From NCBI GenBank assembly GCA_016169945.1, contig JADLSH010000333.1, forward strand, positions 806,001 to 870,000: 64,000 nt of DNA, in the 5' to 3' direction. Below, in pieces: positions 21,110 through 31,385 of this stretch (position 1 is its first letter; every line of letters starts with the position of its first letter). The notes below the pieces were generated by a model. The model saw only the letters and a program-made list of their open reading frames with translations, was not told where the DNA came from and did no database searches. The translations under genes and the position numbers were made by a program. This stretch comes from Trachythela sp. YZ-2020. Taxonomy: Eukaryota > Cnidaria > Anthozoa > Malacalcyonacea > Clavulariidae.

Positions 21110-21960
21110 TAATTGATCGCTTCCTTTCCTTAACACTAGGTCTGCAAGATATCTTGTAACGATTAGCTCCGTTTTCTGTGCGCAAACATTGTGCAATTGA
21201 CCAAGTCAGACAGCAACTGGAATAATTATGGCAATGTGCATCTTGCGCAACGCACATGCCGATTTATTATTTTTTTAAAACAATGAGATAATGATTAACA
21301 TAACAAATTATTAACCAAAGTTAATTATTAAAAGTTTGCACAGAAAAGGTGGGTTAATAAATATGCCACAAGTCTCCTTGGGTAAAGGAGGCAAACCCCA
21401 TCCAATCGTCACAAGGGTCAGCAGATGTAGTGAAGTTAAAATCTATAAAGAAAAACAACTACAAAGCAAATCAATGCGTGGATTATTACTGTCATTATAA
21501 AAGGAAAAACATGGTGAGCAATCTGACAGTTCGTGCCTATGCAGGGGACCGCCAACCTGCTAAATGCAAACATTTGTGTGAGCCGTGCCCATGTGTGAGC
21601 CGTGCCCATGTGTTAGCCTCGCAGAGAACGTAAATTAGTGATTAAGTGACACATACATTCCTAGTATCTTAACATGCGCATTCCTATATAATATCAGGTC
21701 TTGCCCTTGCATTGACCTGACAAATTGTACTAAGTCCGGAATGCTTATCAACGAGCAGCCATAATCATTCCCGCCAAAACGCCCAGCCTGCATAGGCGCA
21801 GTGTCTGAAGTAAGTCACAGTATTTGGGCATAGGAAAAATCACATTCGGCAGCAAAAGTAGAAGCACCGACGCGAAAACTATGGCCTTTGTACTTGTTTG
21901 CATCGGGACCGCACATGCAAAATATAATAGCTAATGGTCTGTGAACATTTTGCGTGAAAT
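21110..21960. other. 3' untranslated part of the Ngaro-like element, no ORF
   Basis: Lies between B1 and the recombinase end. A short duplication occurs at 21578-21612 (GTGAGCCGTGCCCATGTG twice). No supported gene. Confidence 0.5.
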
Positions 21961-21970
21961 TGCATGCCCG

Positions 21971-22234
21971 TCACGAGTTTGAAAGAGGGCCATCAGCCAA
22001 ACAACGATGTGCAAAATAGTCTAGTAAGCTATGCACTGGGCATATGTCTGAACGTCGTTGAAGTGTGAGCGAGACATTAGATTGCTTGTAAGAATGCTTA
22101 AAATTCAAAAATGTTATTTTTAAACTGCTGATATTGCCTGCATTATCAACGAGTTGAGTGACCTGGTTCAAATGGAGTATGTCCGGTGACCGGGGACAAA
22201 ATGATTTCCCCAACTCTAAAAAAAGGCAAAACAT
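21971..22234 (-). pseudogene. Ngaro-like tyrosine recombinase fragment
   Basis: Readable: DILHLNQVTQL, LKITFLNFKHSYKQSNVSL, DICPVHSLLDYFAHR and GPL. This matches the middle of DIRS/Ngaro recombinases (a beta-strand pair, a K-H-S motif, then CPVxALxxYxxxR-GPLF). The catalytic Arg box before it and the H-x-x-R...Tyr part after it are missing or unreadable, so it cannot be active. Confidence 0.65.
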
Positions 22235-22289
22235 GAAACATGTACAAAATAAATAGGCTTAAGTTTGCCGGGTGATATAGGTAGTGGGA

Positions 22290-22538
22290 CTAAAGCAGAG
22301 TGAAAAACTGCACTTGAAAATTGGCTATATAGTTTCCAGATCCGGCGATAAGTACCGAGACTGACGATGGCTGCAAACAATTGGGAGGCCATGCACCGAA
22401 AAACCACTCATCGGCAAATATAGCAACGTAGCCCAAACTACCAGCAGCATCGGTACATAGGTTTAAACTGAATGAATCATTCCAAACATTACTGAGAAAA
22501 AACGATCGGCCATTAAAATCGTCCAAAAGGACTGCCAA
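22290..22538 (-). pseudogene. Ngaro-like RNase H fragment
   Basis: LLDDFNGRSFFLSNVWNDS, LNLCTDAAGSLGYVAIFADE and WFFGAWPPNCLQP form the characteristic start of the RNase H of this group (TDAxGxxGYGA with the first catalytic Asp). A frame change follows near 22390. It sits directly downstream of the RT. Confidence 0.7.
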
Positions 22539-22553
22539 ATGGTGAGATCGTCC

Positions 22554-23024
22554 TTACCGATTTAGTAAGACGAAATGGGCTTCCATGCGCAATGTGTCTA
22601 ATTCAATGCCAGCAAAAGAAAGAATCATGTGTGGGCCGACAGTTTTTTCCGGTGCGATTGGTATGCAAAGAGATAAGAAATGGACAAGGTCAATGCGACA
22701 TTGGTGATATGTAGATGACGCCATTAGATGTGGGATTTGCAAGTGTTTCTTAGCAACCCACTCGATAGCAGTGCTAAACATCTCCAAAGTGCGACAAGAT
22801 GACGCACAGCCAAAGGGCATAACACGATAATAGTAATACTTCCCTTGCCAAAACATTCGTACAAGATCGTAATCGGCAGGCCTTATTGGGATAATACGAA
22901 ATGCACTCTTTATATCTGTTTTTCCCAGGAAACAGCCTCGCCCTTGTTTGATCATTTTAACAACATCAACAACACAAGCATAATGTACAGTCAAATGTTT
23001 GTGAGCAATGCCTTCATTATCCAC
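22554..23024 (-). pseudogene. Ngaro-like reverse transcriptase
   Basis: 156 open codons: HKHLTVHYACVVDVVKMI, FLGKTDIKSAFRIIPIRPAD (first catalytic Asp in KTDIKSAFR), MFWQGKYYYYRVMPFGCASS, MFSTAIEWVAKKH, then PEKTVGPHMILSFAGIELDT. The LDDFL catalytic box expected between IPHL and APEKT is damaged (ASSTYHQCRIDL), so the copy is inactive though the ORF is open. The order is diagnostic of DIRS/Ngaro RTs. Confidence 0.8.
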
Positions 23025-23039
23025 ATATAACCGGTGTTG

Positions 23040-24035
23040 GCAGTACGGGACTTGGTGACACTTGGGGCTGAGCCAGAGGAGAGCTTTTGGTCACGAAAAT
23101 TACAACAAATAGCCAGGTGAACGACATCACATTTAAAGCAGTTGTGTTTGTAGTTACACCCTGAACATTCAGCGCCCTGGTGGAACTTGCAGCAAAACCC
23201 CCTAGGAACAAAGAGTCCGGCGACAAGAGGACAAATTGTTTGAATTTGTGGGCATATTTGATTGAGGTTTGCTCAAACACGCAAAACCAAAAGTTTGTGC
23301 ACGGATCCAAAGTCCCCAGTGAGTATAACCCCAAGGTAGTTCAGCCGGGTTGCTTTGCCGCCAGAGACGAAATTGCATGTCATAACACCAATCAGCCCCT
23401 CGTGTGGCCAAATCCCATATTACCTAATTGGAAAATTTTGCAGAGCCTGACTCTGTTGACTGTGAGACGTTAATAAAGTTGGTCTCACCTGTTTTGTTAT
23501 GTAAAGCGGATACTACCGGCCCATGCATAGTGGTAGCATCTGCTAAATTACGATTGGATCCTACAACTAGAGGTACTTATCTCTGTTCTGGTTCCATGGA
23601 CGGAGGCGACAGGATAGTTGGTTGACTTGCCCCAAACGACGCCATTACTGCCTGTGAAACAGCCGAGACAATTCTCTACATAGCTTCGTCTGGGAGGTCT
23701 GGCAGCATAATGTTCTGCAACGCTGGAGGTGTAGCAATCACGACAGGCGGTGGATTGACCCTGGCTGCACTGATGGCAGTTGTAGACGCTGCTGTGGCCT
23801 GCCGCCTCAAAGAGACACTAGGTGCTGCCGCCGACTGAGCTTGGCACTGGATACTGGGCACTTGGGCGAGTTGCAGGCATTCTAAAAGAAAAATGTCAGA
23901 ATGCAGACAGGCAAAATTGTGTTTGGCCATAGACAGGCAAAGCTGGGCCGTTTTTTCCGTACAGTGAAGCGATTGGTGATATAATTCTATAGATATAAAT
24001 GTATACGCAGGAACACAAAAACATGAACACACAAT
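23040..24035 (-). pseudogene. Ngaro-like gag region with Cys/His motif
   Basis: The minus strand gives, in changing frames, a Pro/Ala/Ser/Thr-rich N-terminal part (23676-23900, with PSVSLRRQATAAST), then WCYDMQFRLWRQSNP and HWGLWIRAQTFG (about 23290-23400), then KFHQGAECSGCNYKHNCFKC at about 23130-23180. The last is a C/H-rich, nucleic-acid-binding-like motif. The arrangement is what I know of gag-like ORFs of this group. It is heavily frameshifted. Confidence 0.55.
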
Positions 24036-24435
24036 GCAGCCAAATAATCATGACATACAGCGGAGGTGGCCGCAAAAGATCATCCTTATAATAGCTGCAA
24101 TATATACAGCGGAACATTAAACATGAACAAACAAACAAATGCAGTGGAATAATCATGGCATACAGCAAAGGTAGCCGCAATAGATCATCCATTATAAATG
24201 CTGCAAAATAATATAAAAACGGGCAATCTGAAAATCCCATGTTCCCCCTCTAGGACCACGGACAAATATTGCCGCAAAATAGTGGCCTTGGCATTAAAGC
24301 CAAGGTCGGGTCCTTGAGCAAAAGGGATATTGCGGTTTATAACCTGGCACAACCCAACAACTCAAACGTTGTATGTATGCCTTAAAACATGCACAAGGTC
24401 GTCGTTTTTAGACCCCACAACCTCAGGGGTGTGGG

Positions 24436-24675
24436 TCAACAAATCGTTAGTCCCAACCTTACAATATTGGGCTTATACTTATGCACCAAATACAAATCAT
24501 ATTTAAGGACCTTTTCTACAGTTCGGCCACCTGTCCCTAACAAATAAATATAGCCTGATTCGGGGAGATGAAAATTATAAGCAGCACATGTATCAAAGTG
24601 CACATCTAAATCATCTCGCAAATGACGGACAAAAGAATGACCGAGAATTAAAATACTTTGGACACAACCTGACAT
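24436..24675 (-). pseudogene. SGNH/GDSL-hydrolase-like ORF of the Ngaro element
   Basis: 80 codons: ILILGHSFVRHLRDDLD (block I, with the nucleophile Ser of G-x-S), GTGGRTVEKVLKYDLYLV (block II-like) and HKYKPNIVRLGL. The frame is lost just before the expected GTND block. Some DIRS/Ngaro elements are known to carry a hydrolase-like ORF. Its role there is unclear. Confidence 0.6.
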
Positions 24676-24940
24676 GATAAAGAATATCAGAGAAAGATGA
24701 ATACCTTATAAATTGACTTCAGCCAGAGAGTTGACCTTGCGCTACCAAGTTGAAGAGCAGAATGAACTGATGCACATACTGCTGTAGATTATATCGCCAC
24801 TCCTATCCGCTTCCTGTGCATTACATTCATGTGACCACAAATTACAGGGAAAATACCCATGTGTCCCATTACAATAGCTCCTTATCTATAAAACTAGATA
24901 CAAGAAGCAATAAAATCTTTATTGGTATTCCAATAATTCC

Positions 24941-25038
24941 TTTATTCTAAGTATTCCTTTAGTTATAATACTGGTTCATCTAGCAAAATGATTGTTGTAG
25001 TTTCGTTAATCAGTAATCAGAGTTTCATGTATGTACGA
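24941..25038 (-). repeat. Ngaro split repeat A1
   Basis: 5' terminal repeat of the element in minus orientation; a direct copy of A2 (20761-20858). Outside it the sequence changes abruptly to an unrelated stretch with repeated AAAAAACCCGAAA motifs. Confidence 0.85.
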
Positions 25039-25404
25039 GTAGGCTGGGGCGTTTCTTAAAAAAACCCGAAAACCATCAAGAAAAAACCCGAAATAACACA
25101 CAGACATAAAATAGTGTAGCACATGTTTTTATTATGTGAAGAATTTTAGTTTTAGATGCTTAATATCAAAAGCTTACAGAGGTATAAAAATACAAGTAAG
25201 AAGACAAGGTTAAAAGAACGTATTTACAATTTTTCAGCTAGGAATGTAAGCAAGTCAACTTGTTCTGGTTTTAATTGTGCTTGAGATAATCATTCTGATG
25301 GAGAACTGATCGTTAAGAAGTAACTATGGTACTGTAATTCTGATCTCTTGATTGTTTCTAATACGTTTTATTATTTGTCTCTAGTATTCCTTTCATTCTA
25401 AATC

Positions 25405-26572
25405 ATGGAGAAAACTGTTCCTGAGCAAGTTGAGCTGGAGGGAGCGATGGCCGAACAGGTTGATCATACTTCAAAGAAATTGAAAAGGAAAAGTAGCCAG
25501 GAACTGTTAAGTCTTATCTTGGAGCTCTTAATCAGTTTTATTTATTCTTAAAAGGAGAATGCACTGATATTCTTGAAAGTCTCGAAGTATCTGTGCCGGA
25601 CTTAATAGCTCTCTCAGACCAAGTAAAGTTGTGGGCTAGGTCATATAGGAAGCTAACCCAAGATCGGTTTTGGGAAAAGCGATGAAAAAGCTCCAAGATG
25701 TCAACAAATTCGACACATCTGAAGTAGCAAGGAATGCAGTGAAAATTCTTGGTTAGTTTCAGAATGCTGGAGAGGATGAAATTTTATCCCAATCAGAATA
25801 CACAACAGTGCGAGACTATCTTATGACGGAGATTTGTATCAATAATGGTAGTAGGTCTGGTCCTTTGGCGAACATGAAACTTGAAGAATTTAAAATGCAA
25901 CACGAGAGGATGATTGCCATGTTGTCCATTTAACAAAAAACACAAGTTGGTTACACCACACAGCACTGCCAACACTTCATAAATACATGTTAATTTTGAT
26001 TGGCAAGTTTCGGAAAATCAACTTGTAGGCGTAGACACAAGTGACACGTCCACTGTATTCTTAAGCCGGATGGGAATCGTGTTAGACTCCTCAAGTTGGT
26101 GCGCAAATCGGTTCTTGCTGGGGCACAATCAAAGAAGCAGCATGTGGGGGTGCAACTTCCATACAGAAAGCAGTTGTGTCCACAGTTCTTGCCAATTTGA
26201 TGGTCCACAACAAAAAAACACAGCGGATCGGTATTACTTGCTTCAGGACAAAGGAAAATCGGTGGTGAGAACATCGAGAGAAACCATTCAAGGATATATT
26301 CACATCTCATAGACATCAGTGGCAAGAAGAAGAGGTATCTGCAATCGAGACTTTGTTTTCAAAGAGCATTGAAGAACAAATTGTATCTTTAAACGAAGTT
26401 CATGATTTAGTACAGCACCACCTTGTTTTGGGAAAAATATCTCCCAAGAAAATCGTGGACAAAGTAAGATCTATGCATAAAAAGGATAACAATGAAAATG
26501 ATTGTGCTCCAACCGAGGAAACAGAATCCACAGAGGATAAACTAAAAATAATTGGAATTCAGATTCCGGCTG
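25405..26572 (+). pseudogene. Crypton-like tyrosine recombinase, 5' and central exons
   Basis: ATG at 25405 (MEKTVPEQVELEG) opens a frame followed by changing frames: EDEILSQSEYTTVRDYLMTE, then NNGSRSGPLANMKLEEF near 25840-25890. The latter fits box I of tyrosine recombinases, with the Arg in SRSG. AGAQSKKQHVGVQLPYRKQL, then LANLMVHN and RYYLLQDKGKS (about 26200-26260), hold a candidate Tyr. 26353-26572 (IEEQIVSLNEVHDLVQHHLV, SPKKIVDKVRSMHKK) is an open exon ending at a donor GGTAAG at about 26572. Crypton assignment is from memory of such GSRSGxLxNMTxxEF proteins. Confidence 0.5.
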
Positions 26573-26639
26573 GTAAGTTAAAAGTCCATATTTTAATTTT
26601 GATTTCTCAAGGACCCTGATGAGACGAGGAAGTTATTGT

Positions 26640-27165
26640 CTGTCTTTTTAAAAAACTAGCATTTCAGAGTTCCTTATAGTTTGCATGGTTACAAAAAACA
26701 TCATGTTTATTTACTTGGTATACAGTAGCTTTTGATTCTTAAGGTCGAATCTTCATCAGTACAAACATTTTTTTAATTATATATATTAATTTACCCTAAC
26801 AAAAGGACATGAAACTCCATAATACTATATTATAACATCATATTACAGTATATGCAAAATGCCCCTATCTTAAGGATCCAGGCTTATGGATCAAAAGCTT
26901 CAGCCAAATACCGTAAACTAACATGGTGTTCTTGAAGCAGTCAGTTAAAATTTGGCCCTCCCAGCGGGGTAAGATTACGTGCACAAAAATATTTCTCTTT
27001 CATCTTTACCCGAATCACAACCCTATTCCTAACCATCTTGTGACCGTAACATAACAATATAACCACATTCTTTCGCTCACACTGTAATGAGGGGAATTTT
27101 CGATCAGCTGAAAGCAGTTGCAGCGAAGGAACAGTCTCAAAATATTCTTTCCATTTTTGTGTTAT
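26640..27165. other. Intron-like stretch, no gene seen
   Basis: A+T-rich, probably the intron of the recombinase-like gene. The minus-strand ORF here is judged a shadow. Confidence 0.4.
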
Positions 27166-27169
27166 TTTC

Positions 27170-27474
27170 AGACTTGTGTGGAAACCTTTCAACCTCCGAA
27201 GACCAAGGTGAACAAGCCTTATCCATTGTGCCTCCATCATCTCGAGCATCGAACGTGCCCCTTCACTGAATGCAAAAGAAAACACAGAGTTCCAACAACT
27301 TTATAAGGATATAATCCAATCTAAAGGGTATTGCTGCAAGCGTACTTAGAGCAAGATTAAATGGACACAAAACATTGTCTCATCTTGCAGACACGTTAAC
27401 GGTTCGTCAGCTCGGAGACAAAATTCGCACTGAAAGGCGACTTGCATTGAAAAACAAAGGAAAAAGTAATTGAA
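27170..27474 (+). pseudogene. Probable last exon of the Crypton-like gene
   Basis: A good acceptor (TGTTATTTTCAG) precedes TCVETFQPPKTKVNKPYPLC and LEHRTCPFTECKRKHRVPTT, a small C/H-rich unit. After a shift near 27303, LRARLNGHKTLSHLADTLTV and DKIRTERRLALKNKGKSN lead to a stop at 27472-27474. Same strand and spacing as the preceding exons. I infer they belong together. Confidence 0.4.
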
Positions 27475-27479
27475 GGAAT

Positions 27480-28255
27480 TTTAGGTTCATTATAGTTCAA
27501 TATGTACGGTAGTATAGATCATTTGCAGCATCATTGGAACATAGCGTTATTCACACAGAGCCTCGATTTCGTTTTTTGATTTCTTTTGAATTTTATCCAG
27601 TCTTACTTAATGTTTGCAGTTCCTCTTTTTACAAAACTCAAAAGAATCAAGTTGAGGTGTGGGTAATATGACACTCCAGTAATTCTGTGAATGGACAACT
27701 GATTTTTATTCAAGTTTGAGTTAAAAGTGAAAGCATTTCAAGCATAGAACAAACCTTGAGAAATGCTGAGACATTAAAAAAAAGTTGCTTTAAGAAAGTA
27801 TGTAAATAGTTCATTTGTAACTGCCAAATTGGAGGTTTTGCAATAAAAAGAGAAACCAAATATACTCAAGTACACAGGGCATCTTGCAGAATATGAAAAA
27901 CACAATATTTTGAACAATTATTTACAGGGTATGTGTAAAACTGCTGGCAGCTATTAATGATTGCTTTTTGAACAATGAATCTGGCATTCGATAACATTAA
28001 ATTGTTTTATTGCTGTAAATATTGTTGTTGAAGTTACAAATACAAGTTTGAATGTTCTGATGATAAAATGTGTTATCAATTGCTTTGCCATTAACGTAGG
28101 TACAGTAGCATCAACAAAATATCATCCATTTCTTTGAGGTTTATACTGTACATTAATGGCAACAAATGACATTGAACAAACCTAAAATTAAAGAAAAAAA
28201 CAATAATAATCTTGCTTGCAACCAAGTTCTTACTCACCCACGATGACGTAGGATT
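27480..28255. other. No gene seen
   Basis: A+T-rich sequence without a supported gene or clear repeat. Confidence 0.5.
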
Positions 28256-28261
28256 AAGGGC

Positions 28262-28406
28262 ATGTTAAGGTTACAAAAAGGATCGTTTAGGTTACCAAAA
28301 GGAACAACTTAGTTACTAAGAGGAACACTTAGGTTACCAAAAGTAACACAAGCTCCTTTTTGTAACTATTAAGTTACAAAAAGGAACACTCTAAGTTACA
28401 ATAAGG
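28262..28406. repeat. Minisatellite of about 23 bp, AGGTTACAAAAAGGAACA-like
   Basis: Six to seven degenerate units of GGTTAC-CAAAAGGAACA-ACTTA; the last units are in inverted orientation (CTCCTTTTTGTAACTATTAA), so the right half can fold on the left half. Confidence 0.7.
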
Positions 28407-28416
28407 ATTGTCAATA

Positions 28417-28566
28417 TGTCATTATATGAGTTAGTGGTTGACAGTCACTGTATGAGTTAGTGGTTGACTAGTCATGATTTGGGTATAGAGTGGTTGACTA
28501 GTCATTATATAAGTCATAGTGGTTGACTGGTCATTATATGAGTTATAGTGGCGAGTCTAGTCATTG
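28417..28566 (+). repeat. Minisatellite, about 30-bp unit, cluster 2
   Basis: About five copies of a unit like ATGAGTTATAGTGGTTGACT plus AGTCATTAT, with internal variants (GGCGAGTCTAG). Same unit as the clusters at 19967, 29488 and 46728. Confidence 0.85.
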
Positions 28567-29480
28567 CTGCGAGCGAAGCGAGCGGCTTACTAATCGTGGA
28601 TATAGTCGATTTTGGTATTTTTCATTCGAGATGATCCTCTGAGCCTGCGATGTATTGGACAGCGACAGTGATTTTCAGAGTTTTTTTAACCAGACAAATA
28701 CACAATATAAACACAAATACACAATATAACCGCAACAAATACACAATATAAACTAGAATTGCCGTAAAAGGGCTAGCTGATTATGTCCTATGATTATAAA
28801 AATGGTATCAAACTAAAGGGATTGGGAATCCCCGTCGAATGGTGGTATTTACGAGTATGTGGTGTGTAAACCAAAGGTAGGAAAGCGAAATGAATATTTA
28901 ATTAGTTTGTATTATTGTTAATTTGTAAACAATACAAAGTTCAGAGGCGTTTGAATGGGGATAAAGCGGCCGCATAGCGTTGTAAACAAACACAATTTAC
29001 TTGGCTAAAGAGATTGTAAAACGCTGAATCGAACGGTGGTATTGTCATCTACATAGCATGCACTGAACCGAAGATATGAACCTGCAAAGTCTTATAGCCA
29101 TGTGGCTATATAAACATTAGCACTTAACGATAAAGGTGCTTGCTGTTCAACAATGAACAATAATCGATATATTACAATACATCAAATAAACAAATATGGT
29201 TGGTTTAATTTATGTTATTACAAAGGTATCTGTTTCTAAATGTTCACGAACAATTTATCAGGTCAACAAACTGTCCATTAAATAGTTGTGTTTGGTAGTG
29301 AATAGTTCGGTTTCGTAGTTAATAGTTCTGTTGGGTTTGGTTCTTAATAATAGGGTTTGGTAGTTAATAATAAATAAAGATCTTATGTAATCTACAAATA
29401 TCTACTGGTAATATTTCAAGGGTTTTAAATTTAATCAGGACTGATCTGATCCCTCTCAGCAATTATCTTTCTATTAGAAA
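28567..29480. other. No gene seen; short degenerate tandem repeat at 29278-29372
   Basis: A few TAATAGTTNNGTTTGGTAG-like units lie at 29278-29372. Otherwise A+T-rich non-coding sequence between two clusters of the same minisatellite. Confidence 0.5.
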
Positions 29481-29487
29481 TTGCTAG

Positions 29488-29695
29488 TTATATGAGTTAT
29501 AGTGGTTGACTAGTCTAATTATGAGTTATAGTGATTGACTAGTCATGATATGAGTTATAGTGGTTGAGTCGAGTCTAGTCATTATATGAGTCATAGTGGT
29601 TGACTAGTCCTTATATAATTGAGTTATAGTGGTTGACTAGTCATTATTTTGGTCATAGCGGTTGACTAGTCATTATACTAGTTGACTAGTGACTA
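29488..29695 (+). repeat. Minisatellite, about 30-bp unit, cluster 3
   Basis: Six to seven units GAGTTATAGTGGTTGACTAG plus TCATTATAT, degenerate at the right end where it becomes ACTAGTTGACTAGTGACTAG. Confidence 0.85.
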
Positions 29696-29859
29696 GTTTG
29701 ATTTGATTAACCATGAGATTCTGTTACAAAAGCTTAAATACCAGTTTGGAATTCATGGTACAGAATTTAGGATTTATTATTTTTCATTTACATAAATATT
29801 TACAAAATATATACACCCGCAAATAGCAATAGCTAATTGAGCCGGGTGTTATAATAATA

Positions 29860-31385
29860 ATAATAAAAATAATAGTAATAATAGTTGGATACATCTTAAT
29901 TAATAATCTTAAATTTTTTTGTGCTGACAAACTATTTATCACGCAACACAACACGGATCATTCAGATAATCTCTGTATAATCATCGGTATCTCAAGGTAG
30001 TCCTTCTCTTCACTCAGGATCCGAAGAAGTAAATCATGAATCTTTTTAGAACACATTTTTCTCCCTAAATTACGAATATGTATCAGAACATTGTTCCAAA
30101 CTTTAGCACCAATTCTGGAAAAAGCATTTTTTGTTGATTTGTACGAGAGTATTTTTTATAGTAATTATCAAGGGTCGATGATCTAGTAATATAGGAATGC
30201 ACATTAAAAGTTTGAATAAACAAGTCAGAAATATTTTTTGGTATCATTTTGTTAGTAATGTCATACATTAATTTAGAAACAGATTCAACACAAAGCATAC
30301 TTATTGGTAATGTTAAAAAATGGAATAGCATGATATCTATTTTTAGCAAAATGCAATGGAAGAGCTCGTTTTTGAAGTTAAGAAATTTTTAATTGTTTTT
30401 GTGTAGCATTACCCCAAACAGTTAGATCATGGGATAAATAAGGATATATCAGAGAACGATAGATTTTTGTCAGAATTTGAAAAGGCACAAAATGACGAAG
30501 CCTGGCGATTACCCCAATTGTTTTACTTCTTTTTGAGGCTATATAACTAATATGATTTTTCCATGATAAATGTGCATCAAGTAAAATGCCTAGGTATTTG
30601 ACATACTCCTTGCGTTCAAGAGAGATGTATTTATTGTCTTTTTTGTCAAATATTTTAATATTTATTTGATGGAGGTGAAAAATAACAAAGTTTGATTTTT
30701 TTATATTCAAAGTTAATCTGTTTGCATTCAACCAGTCATACATTTTAAGTAACTCTTCATTTACTACACTTTCAAGTGTTTTTAGGTTTTTATCAGAATA
30801 AAGTAAGTTAGTGTCATCAGCAAACAAATGGAAACTAAATTTATTAGAGGACTGATAAATATCATTGATATAGATTAGAAAAAGTAAAGGTCCAATTACT
30901 GATCTTTGTGGTACCCCACATAGATTTATTTCCTTATTTGAAATATTTGTACCAACTTGTGTAGTTTGGACACAATTATTTAAATATGAGGAAAACCAAT
31001 CTTGGATTATACCTCTAAATCCATAGTAATGTAGTTTGTTTAACAGAATTGAGTGATCAACTGTGTCAAAGCTTTTTTGAAGATCAATGAAGATACCACA
31101 AGTAAAACGCTTATTGTCTATATTTTCTTGAATTCTATATACAATACTAAGAATTACATGTTCTGTGGAATGTTTCCTCCGAAAACCACACTGTGAATGA
31201 TAAAGAATGTTCTTACTTTGAACAAATGACATGATGCGCTTATACATTAGTTTTTCAAAAATTTGGTTGAAGTTAGGTAAAAGTGAAATAGGCCTGTAGT
31301 TACCAGTCTCAGTGTCATCACCTCCTTTAAAAATAGGAATTATTTTAGCATGTTTTAAAATGGAAGGATAAATTCCATATACAAC
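29860..31385 (-). pseudogene. CR1/Rex-like LINE, RT and 3' end
   Basis: 338 open codons (31394-30378) with ILKHAKIIPIFKGGDDTETG, NYRPISLLP, QCGFRRKHSTEH, GIFIDLQKSFDTVDHSILLN (first catalytic Asp), CGVPQRSVIGPLLFLIYIND, the catalytic FADDTN (near 30815), the thumb KYLGILLDAHLSWKNHI and YRSLIYPYL. A frame change near 30378 leads into the C-terminal part (ISDLFIQTFNVHSYITRSS, 30083-30349). The 3' end has a TTATTATTA tail near 29855. The 5' continuation is at 32552-32760, displaced by the foldback element 31386-32544. The first few codons of the ORF derive from that element. Confidence 0.85.

Larger units (their letters stand above)
20508..25038 (-). mobile_element. Ngaro-like tyrosine-recombinase retrotransposon with split direct repeats
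   Basis: Read on the minus strand: A1 (24941-25038), coding region (24675 to 21971), B1 (20859-21109), A2 (20761-20858), B2 (20508-20757). A1 and A2 are 98-bp direct copies. B1 and B2 are about 250-bp direct copies. This A1-ORFs-B1-A2-B2 arrangement is the split-direct-repeat layout of Ngaro-type elements. The coding order is SGNH-like ORF, gag-like region, RT, RNase H, tyrosine recombinase, also as in that group. All ORFs are broken. A diverged B-end/A-start fragment at 25312-25400 may come from an older insertion. Confidence 0.85.

Noticed and set aside
26941..27285. 114-codon minus-strand ORF
   Set aside because: It overlaps the plus-strand exon with a good acceptor and Cys/His content; the minus reading shows no known motif.
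28262..28566. Regular short repeats resembling a CRISPR array
   Set aside because: Units are contiguous and degenerate without unique spacers, and the DNA is from an animal; they are minisatellites.
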